Shown piece after piece: positions 1-9,149 of a stretch of 64,000 bases of DNA. Every line of letters begins with the position of its first letter. Position 1 is the stretch's first letter. This stretch comes from Plantago major. Taxonomy: Eukaryota; Streptophyta; Magnoliopsida; Lamiales; Plantaginaceae. The translations under genes were made by a program, and so were the position numbers. The stretch lies in NCBI GenBank assembly GCA_026545765.1, contig CM048844.1, forward strand, positions 60,932,545 to 60,996,544, read 5' to 3'. The notes below the pieces were generated by a model. That model saw only the letters and a program-made list of their open reading frames with translations. It was not told the origin of the DNA and made no database searches.

Positions 1-20
1 TGTTTGTCACTTCGAAAAAA

Positions 21-315
21 GTCCATTCCATCAATCAACCTTTTCAGAAATACTTTTCATCGGATCGCCGTGCTATTTTTCTTTTTCCGGGGCTGTGGTT
101 TGTATCAACAGCTTGAGCCCCGGGGAAGTAGACTAGGTCGTTGGCTCCAGGGATTACCAAACATTTGTAAATTAGGAAAAATCCATTCCACTAATTGGCC
201 CCGTCGGAAGTGCTTCTCCTAGGATCGCCGTGCTAGCCTTCTTTCACCGGGGCTATAGTTCGTATCAACGACTTGAGCCCCGGGGGAGCAGGCTAGCTCG
301 CTGGTTCCGGGAGCT
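21..315. repeat. Tandem repeat, two imperfect 160-bp units
   Basis: Two diverged head-to-tail copies (about 21-155 and 181-315) are offset by exactly 160 bp at two anchor points: the 'TCCATTCCA' block (22 and 182) and 'GGATCGCCGTGC' (62 and 222). Both then carry a CCGGGGCT box and a TTGAGCCCCGGGG box. No gene is seen. The base use (CGGA- and CCGG-rich) resembles the non-coding 3' part of the gypsy elements in this window, so this may be a remnant of such a region, but that is inference. Confidence 0.6.
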
Positions 316-923
316 ACTTCGCCTGTTTTTTCGGAGAATCCAACCCGTGGGCTGTCGTCTCCTTCCACCGTTTACCATTTTCTCGCGGTGCGTACCTGTA
401 TAACCGAGAAAGTGGTTGTGGTGGAAACTGCGGAAAGCCCATTGACTACGTTTCCGTGGCAATGATTTTCACTCGGATTCGTTGTCCCGAGGTCAGGCTG
501 TGTGGTTCGGAAGTCTCCACACGAATTCTGTAGCTATTGCGGCCGGATCATCTTAAGTTGGTCCGATCGTATCAGTCGTGTTCTGCCAGTAACTGGGGTA
601 TCTATGAGGGTTTCCTTTAGTGACTGGTAAAACGCGACCGATGCCGTCGTATTATCATAAGCTTGGTCTGGAGAGTGAACCTCTGTTTGCTGGCCACTTC
701 GCTTCGGAATGCATAGGATCGTTGTCCATGGAGGGTTCCTGTTTCAAACATCAGTGTTGTTCCTAAAAAAGGTCGCTCCAACATGAGCTTGCTTCCGGGA
801 GGGTGCCGTACTTGTCCCGCTTCGGATGCCCAGTTTCGGAACGAATATGCTTTCATGTTCCAGACGTTGGATATTCCGCCAAGAACTGCATATTTGTGTT
901 GTAAAAATCGTACAGATTTTCTC
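316..923. other. Unassigned non-coding stretch
   Basis: Short open frames exist on both strands but none shows a recognisable domain, a biased composition or a conserved partner elsewhere in the window. No LTR border, primer-binding site or terminal inverted repeat was seen. The CGGA-rich style again resembles gypsy 3' internal sequence. Confidence 0.4.
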
Positions 924-1654
924 TTTGCTTCATGTGATTCGGACGGGTAGATCCGAACATTGTAATTTGTAATTTGTACTTTGAGAAATACAATGTCTTT
1001 GAGTGTTAGCAATTTCTATCTTTCGCTTGTTATATGACTTCACCCGAACTGGCTGGTGTAAGTTTAACTTGTCGAAAAATTGGTTTTTTAAATATTTGCT
1101 ACGCAATTGGCTCCTTGATGGGTCCGAGGCAGTGTGTTTGTTTGAATATAGCTTCCCTGTCTTGCAAAAAGTTGTATTGGTTTGAGGGAAATTCAAGTAC
1201 AACTGGTGGGCTTCGAGGCCGGAGAAAGAAAATGACAAAAACTTTGATAACTGACGTAGTCTATTTACGGAGTGTTATCCTAAGCATAAAACTTTTGTAG
1301 ATTCTTAGCATTCCATGTTCTTTGCTTCATGTGACTCGGACGGGTAGATCCGAACTTTGTAATTTGTAATTTGTACTTTGAGAAATACATAGTCTTTGAG
1401 TGTTAGCAATTTCTATCTTTCGCTTGTTATATGACTTCACCCGAACTGGCTGGTGTAAGTTTAACTTGTCGAAAAATTGGTTTTTCAATTATGTGCTACG
1501 CAATCGGCTCCTTGATGGGTCCGAGGCAGTGTGTTTGTTTGAATATAGCTTCCTTGTCTTGCAAAAAGTTGTATTGATTTGACGGAAATTCAAGTACAAC
1601 TGGTGGGCTTCGAGGCCGGAGAAAGAAAATGACAAATACTTTGATAACTACGTC
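924..1654. repeat. Direct duplication, 334-bp unit at 397-bp spacing
   Basis: Copy 1 (924-1257) and copy 2 (1321-1654) are nearly identical, from the 'TTGCTTCATGTGA' block to the 'ACTTTGATAACT' block. The spacer between them (1258-1320) is not repeated. Small open frames repeat with the unit (1003-1185 and 1400-1582, 60 codons each, nearly the same peptide), but the peptide has no recognisable domain and I do not call it a gene. High identity points to a recent duplication relative to the 160-bp repeats upstream. Confidence 0.85.
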
Positions 1655-1698
1655 AGTTATCAAAGTTTTTGTCATTTTCTTACTTCGGCCTCGAAGCC
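1606..1698. repeat. Foldback: 44-bp inverted repeat, 5-nt loop
   Basis: Left arm 1606-1649 and right arm 1655-1698 are reverse complements with about three mismatches, separated by ACGTC. The left arm is the end of duplication copy 2. The right arm matches the reverse complement of copy 1 better at the variable positions, which suggests template switching during repair rather than a MITE. The right arm ends exactly where the solo LTR begins. Confidence 0.85.
1694..1698. repeat. Target-site duplication AAGCC, left
   Basis: Matches 3079-3083 on the other side of the solo LTR. It lies within the right arm of the foldback, so the foldback existed before the LTR inserted. Confidence 0.8.
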
Positions 1699-3078
1699 TG
1701 ATGAGACAATATTCTAACGTCTCATTTGGTCCTTTTTAGCGGTCTTTTGTTAGTCTTTGACCTTAGTTTTATAGTGTTTTTGTACGTTTTTATGCTTTGG
1801 TACTTTGTTTGTGTCTTGTAGGATTTTTTGTGTTATTTGGTCCCGAAGGTGAAAATCGGAGTGAAGACATTGTTTATAGATCTCTGAATGAAGAGTAATT
1901 GGGCGAAGACGGAAGTGGATTCGGAGTTCGGACGAAGAATTGAGAGGCGTTTTAGCGTGACTTGCAAAAGTGATGATTTACGGAGCAGTCTAGCCATTTT
2001 GGACATAACTCTGTCATATGAAGTCCGGTTTACCAGATCTTAGTGGACATGGAAATATAATTAAAAGGGCTACAACTTTCGTGCCAAACTCGTAGCCAAA
2101 TTCGTCCTGAAGAAAAAGATACGACATATCGAAGTTGATCGTCAGAAGCATCTTATTGCGGGCGAGACATTTAGGCGCCACAAGTAGAGTTCCTTAGAGC
2201 TTATTTGCTGGGCGATTTTCTGGTCGAATTCTGCTATGATTCTACTCGTTTTTTCTCCTTTAAATAGATTTCTTTCACCATAACTTCAGAAATAACTCCT
2301 TTTACCCTAGATATGCATAGGAAAAGCTCCTAGATTCAGACATTGACATTGAGACATCTTTGGAGTTTGGTTATTCATTGATTCTATACATCGGATTATT
2401 GGTATTGATTTCTCTATTGCTTTCTTCTTTACAATTCGTTCTTTATCTCTATTGATTGAATTGTATGTTATTGCATGCGAGTTTCTCATCTATTTTTCAT
2501 ATAATCATTACCATGAATCTTTGCATGCAATTCTCAAGTATGATTAGCTAAACACCTTTGAACACGGTAGTTATGTGATAGTCTTGCATATTCGTTCTAG
2601 GGTTCTTCAATCATTCATATACGTTTGTCTTAGTTTGATATATTCGTAAAACCTTCAATCCAATAAGCTGAAATGAAATATTCTAATTTGTTTTGGTTAA
2701 GAATCATCGGTCTGACAAACCTGACGATTTCTCTTATTCGATTTCTTCAAAGAACATCTTGGTTAAATTGGATTGATTGATTTCTGTACACCAACCGTGT
2801 GACAAGTATGAATGATTACTCTAGATCAAATTAGCATAACTGGATCATCACTACCGTGTTCGCTTTCTCTCTTTGTTTAAATCTATCTATTTACCTTACG
2901 TTAATCTAGTTTAAGGGGTATAACAACATTCAAACCAATCTGTTTCTCATGAACAATTCTTCATTCTCAATAGTTGCATAGCTTGATTAATTCCCTAGAG
3001 AACGATACCGAGTTAGGCTTAGTCTACAACTACAACTTATTCTCTTAAGTTATTTTAGAGTATAATTTGAGCTCATCA
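1699..3078. mobile_element. Solo LTR of an unassigned LTR retrotransposon
   Basis: The segment starts TGATGAG and ends CTCATCA, a perfect 7-bp inverted terminal pair with TG/CA ends. It is flanked on both sides by AAGCC (1694-1698 and 3079-3083), a 5-bp target duplication. It has no coding frame. The end holds an 'ACGATACCGAGTTAGGCTTAGTC' type block of the sort common near plant LTR ends. No primer-binding site or second LTR adjoins, so it is best read as the product of recombination between the two LTRs of one element. The superfamily is not assigned; gypsy is my guess. Confidence 0.8.
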
Positions 3079-3130
3079 AAGCCACCACTGGTGTATGACC
3101 CATCGTCTTCATTCCTAGGGATCTCACTTA

Positions 3131-3359
3131 GATGAATTTCCCTTGTTCTCCTTCTCCCAGAGTATCTAGACCACCTTTGAGTAAGAACCACCTTGCTTGT
3201 AAGAACCAAAGAGTAAGAGCCCATAAGAACCGTCATACTGGTAAGAGGCGATGCGTAAGGACCTGGACAAGTAACTTGGAGAGGGGGGCTTAGGACCGTA
3301 GACCCGGTTTGCTAAGTGTCAAACTGGTCCGAGACTTTACTCAAGAGAGATTGAAGATC
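3131..3359 (-). mobile_element. Gypsy LTR C1, distal part (3' end truncated)
   Basis: This matches LTR C2 (20056-20280): the CTTAC-rich block, the run of G, the 'GCTAAGTGTCAAAC' block and the 'GAAGATCTACTC' block. It lacks the last 20 or so bases of the LTR. Position 3079-3130 is not LTR-like and I cannot assign it. The remainder of this LTR continues at 19746, because Copia I inserted at TACTC. Confidence 0.8.
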
Positions 3360-3364
3360 TACTC

Positions 3365-5000
3365 TGTTGGTCCAGATAACGACAAAGTAAAAGACTAGAG
3401 GGGGGGGGGGGTGAATAGTCTTTTGAAACTTTTGTCGATAAAAACTATTTCTCAGATATCTGTGTAGATATCTGATACATAGATTCAGAGCGCGGAAGAC
3501 TTAAGATAGATAAGTGCAGAAACAGTTAAAGTGTGTGTGTGTGATGGTGAAAAGTAAGTTCAGAGAAGTAAATAACACATCAAGTATAGTGGTATCTGGA
3601 GGTGGCGTAATCCTCCAACTAATCCACTTTGGTCTTCCAAAGACCTAGAATTCACTAGAATAGATAATTGAGGTCACCTTACAAAGATCCTATTCTAAGA
3701 TTCCTTAAACAAATGGTTCCCAACCAAATGTTCCCCCTGAGTTGTTCCCCGGCTTTCCTGACCAAGTACTTCTGACTTTAAACCTTTTGAGCTATTCCCT
3801 AGCTTCGCAAGCTAAGTACTTCCTGTGCTTAATAACCTTGGAGTTATTCCTTAGTTTCTCAAACTAAGTACTTCCTGTACTCCACGCCAGTGATGGTGTT
3901 GGTTTTGGTTTGAGTTGTCAGATGAGCTTCTTTAATAACTTTTCAGTTAATCAGATAGCTCTGTGAATCAAGTATACTTAATACACTTTTCAATGTATGG
4001 TATCTTGTTCTTTTTACTGACCCAAGTATTAGATAAATGTTTAAGAGAATGAATCTCAGATACTTGATCTTTCAATTCAACTCTTTCACAGATAGTAGTG
4101 CTTGTTTAGGATCAGGACACTTAGAACTTTAGTGCTACTTAAGATCAGGAGCTTTGGTCGCAACAGAAAGCTTTGAGGATAAGTAGTTTGCTTGAGAGAA
4201 TATGTTGTTCAGCGTGTTTATGGAGTTCAAGGTGTCTTCTCAAGTAGTCTAAGTATTGATATTTATAGATGAATCTGAATGCCGTTGAATAGTATCCGTT
4301 AGGCTCAAATTCAAACTATTGATATCTGTGTATAATCGCTTGATAGGTTTGTCTTCTTCTTCAGAAGGTACCGTTGCTTTTACTCAGACATCTCTGTCCG
4401 TGCATTAAATGCATTGTACTGTACTTTTTGTCCTGTAGTGCCAACGGAACTATGTTCAGTATCAGAGACTAGTATTATCTGATTCTTTGCACGTCCTTAT
4501 CTTTAATCTCAGATACCACTTTATTGAAACAACTTTGTTGCAATATATTTCTTTTTCAGAAATGTGGTTAAGGCTCAAGGTATCTGAGAGTAGATATCTG
4601 TGGGCACTTTCCTGGTTTTCAGAAAACCTTCTAGTTCTCAGATATCTCTTGTGACACAGCTTGTTTAAAACTATTCGTGTCTTCAAGATATCTGACCAAG
4701 GTATCTGCAAAACTATTTCAGTAATCTTGTGCAGTTTCTTCAAATCTTCAATGTCGTTGAACTTGTTCTGCTTGGATGTCTTCTTCTTGGTCTTCTCTTC
4801 ATAAAATGAAAATTACATTTTGAAACCTAACATCCTATACAAGATTAGCTAGACTATCATACTTAGTGGGTTTCCTCTTTTACAATGTTCAAGTGAACCA
4901 AGAGTACTAATCACCTTTCCGAGACTAAGATAAGTCATCATGTTGCTGATCAAAATCTAAACCGATATTTCTAACAAAATATCTAACAAATTTCCTAACA
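3365..5000 (-). repeat. Copia I 3' LTR
   Basis: Sense strand runs 5000 to 3365, starting TGTTAGGAAATTTG and ending GGACCAACA. A TATAAATA box lies at 4260-4267. Downstream in the leader direction is a tandem hairpin array (3735-3880), then a GGAGG/CCTCC hairpin, then a 9-bp stem with a G12 run (C12 in sense) near the end. It is almost identical to the 5' LTR. The purine tract outside it (5001-5016) supports this border. Confidence 0.93.
4260..4267 (-). promoter_or_regulatory. TATA box of Copia I LTR
   Basis: TATAAATA on the minus strand. It is repeated at 19001-19008 in the 5' LTR. Its position about 740 bp into the LTR places a long R-U5 leader after it. Confidence 0.6.
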
Positions 5001-5016
5001 AATTTCCCCCTTTTTG
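5001..5016 (-). promoter_or_regulatory. Polypurine tract of Copia I
   Basis: AAAAAGGGGGAAATT on the minus strand directly abuts the 3' LTR start. It matches the tract before the Copia II 3' LTR (35846-35860). It primes plus-strand DNA synthesis in this class of elements. Confidence 0.85.
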
Positions 5017-5351
5017 ATCAGTTAACGATGACTATCTGAACTATTACAAATCTGGATGAGTGAACAGTCCAACACTTAATAATTTCTTAAGATTTTTCAA
5101 ATCATTCAATTAAGTGCAAAAAGTAGACATCATCTAAATCACAAGGTGTGATCTTTGATGACAAGTTATCTTTTATAGAATACTATCTGAGAGTAAGTTC
5201 TTCAGATAAGTTACAAAGAAAGATTACAGATAACTTTAGTACATAAAACAAGTTTAGCTCAGTCAGCAAAAATACAACAAAAATACATAGTAAATTAGGA
5301 CAACAGGAGTAACCAAGCTCCAAGTAAACATCCTAACAGACTAGTCTTCAA

Positions 5352-5616
5352 GTCTGCAAATTTCCTATCTCCAAACCTTTTGATGTCATCAGAATAATCA
5401 TAGAGAATTGTTCTGACAAGCATCTCACTGTCTCTGGCAAATCCACAGACTTCTTTGTAGGTTTTGGTAGGATTTTTCTTGACAAAATGTTTGACCCACA
5501 GATACTTTCCCCACTTCCAGGCATGCTCTATTCTGATATCTGAAAGCTTGAAGTATTTGTAGATAATCCTCAGATATCTGATGTCACCCATGTATTGATC
5601 TTCAGTTAGATAGACT
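5352..5616 (-). repeat. Tandem duplication of the X2 C-terminal coding segment
   Basis: This 265-bp stretch repeats 5669-5934 at a 317-bp offset with few differences. On the minus strand it encodes the same HAWKWGKYLWVKHF block as X2. Its frame continues past the X2 stop into a hydrophobic end (LLGCLLGAWLLLLS) that finishes at 5295. The second copy reads straight into that tail, so the ancestral X2 may have ended in this hydrophobic stretch. Copia II has no such duplication. Confidence 0.85.
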
Positions 5617-5665
5617 AGTCTTCAAGTCTTCAATCTCTTCAAGTCTTCAACAGTATTTTTGTGGA

Positions 5666-6889
5666 TCAGTCTGCAAATTTCCTATCTCCAAACCTTTTGA
5701 TGTCATCAGAATAATCATAGAGAAGTGTTCTGACGAGCATCTCAGTGTCTCTGGCAAATCCACAGACCTCTTTGTAGGTTTTGGTAGGATTTTTCTTCAC
5801 AAAATGTTTGACCCACAGATACTTTCCCCACTTCCAGGCATGCTCTATTCTGATATCTGAAAGTTTGAAGTATTCGTAGATAATCCTCAGATATCTTATG
5901 TCACCCTTGTATTGATCTTCAGTTAGATAGAACGACTCATAGGGTTCCACAGCGAGTCTTGCTCTTGTGCCTGTTCTTGTGATATTCAGAATTCTGTGCA
6001 CATCATCTGGCTTTCCATATGGACATTCATCAGAGAGGTCCTTTCTCATGGCTTCAGTTCTCTTGACAACTTCAAAATCCAACCAGGCTTTAATGTGATT
6101 GGTGTTGATCAAGGTTGGCTTATCTTTTCTCCATGCCATAAGTTGTTTATGGATTGGTTCTGGAAATCTTGAATTTACCAGTAGATGCTTAAGTTCCAGA
6201 ATCCAATAGCAAATTTTTCTGATTGATGCACCTGTAGACAGAGGAATCATTGTCATTCTTCACATACTCTATTTTGGCTTCTTCTGGCCTGAGTGGAAGT
6301 TGACTTTGTCTTTGCTCAGCTCTCAGTCTGTTCCTTCTCTGTCTTGAATTCTCTTTGGGGTTTTGCTTGAAGAACCACCCTGGATAGACTTGGTATTTCC
6401 AGAGGGTGTTTTAGCTGCTAGGGGCTTTGTAGCTATGGGCTCAGTTAGGCTTTCAATTTTCCTTTTTATGTGAAGAGGAGCTTCATCTTCATCAGTTTCC
6501 TCATCATCATCAAGATTAGATCTTGTGAGAGTTTTACAGCCTTCTTCTTTGCCCAAGGGCTTGATTTGACCTTCTTCTTCTTCAGAAGATTCATCAATCC
6601 CTTTAACTTGTCTTCTCCTTGGAGCCTTGGTACTCCTTGGACGTTTCTGTGCCATGGCCCTTGTTATGATTGTAGTTCCTTCAGTAGGTTTCTGGGAAGC
6701 AGCTACTATTTGCAAAGCAGCTTGTCTTGAGGAGGGTTCATTGATTCTGAGTAGTGGCTGGGAAGTTTTCATGTTTCTTCTTCCTCTCTGAGCCACACCA
6801 GCTCCAGATTTCTTCTTGTTTTCTTCTCCTTCTTCCCATTCCCCCTGACTTTGAGGTCCAGATTTGTACACTCTTTCCCCCTTAGTCAT
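5666..6889 (-). pseudogene. X2 accessory gene of Copia I (frameshifted)
   Basis: The start ATG at 6889 overlaps the X1 stop in an ATGACTAA string and opens MTKGE, as in Copia II. The first 188 codons (6889-6323) are basic then acidic low-complexity (runs of E and D, KRKR-like clusters). After a shift near 6260 the frame continues to 5666 with a conserved block: YWILELKHLLVN, then CPYGKPDDVH, YESFYLTEDQY, and HAWKWGKYLWVKHF. The matching Copia II gene is 34294-35466. I recognise no enzyme domain. By position it belongs to the envelope-like region of SIRE elements, but it could equally be a nucleic-acid-binding accessory protein. Confidence 0.75.
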
Positions 6890-8978
6890 TGTTGGTGACT
6901 TCGGTCATAAAAGAATCTGAGAGAGAGTTAAAATGCCCTTGTAAGTAATTGTAGGCAGTGACCAACTTCTGAAGTTCGGCTTTGAGCTCCTGATTTTGCT
7001 TGATAAGTCCATTGTCCTTATCAGTGAGCTCTGCCAATGGGCCTAGGATGGCATCTGCTTTTCCAGCAGTGTAACTTGCCTCTTGGAAAGATTTTTCAGC
7101 TAAAGACGCATCATCCTCCCGTATCATTCCCAGATCTTTCTGAGCAATGACTATGCTAGTTGTTCTCTGAGTAACGAGCTCAGTAAACTTTTTCATTTCA
7201 GAGGGGACGGAGGCAATTACTTCCTTGTTCTGTGAAGACATCTCCTTTTTCAGATGAGCCAGCACTTGGTATCTGTTCATGTATTCATGGGAGTGGACAT
7301 TTGGCAGTTTGCTGAAAGTTTCAGGAGCAATCAGTTTCCTTTTCAAGTGTGAAACAGCTAGATGTTCATTGCGATGCTCTGCCAAAGTCTTGTCTTCTTC
7401 ATCATCTGAGTAATCAGCCCAGTGATCTTCATCCTCTTGGACATTCTCATCGATTGTGTCGAGTCCAGCAACCATCTCAGAGATTGGTTTCTTCCCTTTT
7501 TGGGAGGAGGATGGTACTTCTTTTAAAGATGATGTAGCCTTAGCATCATGCTTAATTTCAGATACTTCTTCAGTATCGAGTTCTTTGGTGATGGCATTTA
7601 CAGCATCATGTAGCTCTTTAACCTCAGAGTAAGCAATCATCTCTTGCAGATATTGATCTTGTAGTTGGTCAAGCTTGTCTCTGGATTTGGCTATCTGGTC
7701 TTCCAGTTGAAGATGGAGCTGTTGTTCTTCTTCCAACAATTGTCTGAGTTAGCGATTCGGATTGAGTATTCAACAATTTCGAGTGATTTCCTCGAATCCT
7801 CAACTACTTGTTCAAGATTAACCTTTTGTTGGGAAGATGGATGAGTTGACTTTTGAGGAGATGGAGCGAAGATTTCATGCTTTCCTCTCGGTTTGCTTTT
7901 CTTGATTGAGGCATGATTTCTTTGTGAAATTCCTCCGGTCCACAGTGCGGGGCATCATCATCATCCTTTTGTCTGTCATCCTTTGGGTGATGATCGGTGG
8001 GAGGTTCATCAAGTCGTTGCTTTATCTCTTCCTCCTCATCATCTTCAGATACAAGATTGATCACTTCAGGAATAGTGATCTTCTGCCCATTAACCTCTTC
8101 TTGTTCAGAAGGTATAAATTGCAGAGTCTGGGGCAGAACTGGCTTGAATGCCATCTGTAATCTTGTCTGACCATCTGCCTATTCAAAGGCTTGTATCAAA
8201 CTGTGCGCCACTTCTCTGGAGAAATCCTTATGCAATAAAGTCGCAACTGTGTACTGTTCGGTAGGGAACATTGCATGGATATATGTCTCCAAGTCAAGAG
8301 CTCGTGCTCGTCTGGTTGGTTGATCTGTGATTCTCAATATTTCAGAGAGATCAGAGCACCTTAACCTTTGCCATTTTTTGAAGCATTGTATATGCTTTGG
8401 CAGGGTTTGAGCTTTGAGGAAGGGAAGTAGGTCCCTTTTCTCATCATTGGGAGCCTGGTTTGCACTTGTTTGAGCCTGATAGAAAGAGTTTTGAGTGAGC
8501 TTCAAAACTTTTATAGATATCTGAGTAGAAGTGTAGTTTAGTTTCTGAGTTACCTGAGTAAGTACTTCAGGCTCAGAGACTTGTGCTACTGAGACAATTG
8601 GTGTCTCAGATATCTTGTTGTGAGGCGGAGACTTGGAAGTCTGGTCCTCATCAACCTTTCTTTCTTGAACCTGAGAATTAAAATTATCACAATACTTAGG
8701 AAATTTTATCAAGAAAACTTTAAGTGACAAATCAGATATCTGAGAGGTCAATTACCTCCATGGGAGGCTCAGATACTTGTCTCTCAGAGACTTGTGCAGT
8801 CTCTGGAATCTTTTCTTGTGATGAAGGCCTTGATGCCTCATCAATTTCCATAGGTGCAGGGGATGTCGCAACTCTGTCCCCTTGCACTTCTACTTCTGAG
8901 TGAGCCTGTGAGTAGAAAGTATTGAGTAATTTAGAAGAAGTTTGAGATAACCCAAGGTGAAGAATTTTTATCACTGAT

Positions 8979-9040
<62 letters not shown>

Positions 9041-9064
9041 AAAGCCTATAATTAGGAAAATATA

Positions 9065-9149
<85 letters not shown>

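Noticed and set aside
4462..4743. 93-codon frame in the LTR (also at 19202-19483)
   Set aside because: Lies within the Copia I LTR and is identical because the LTRs are repeats. No start context, domain or partner in Copia II.
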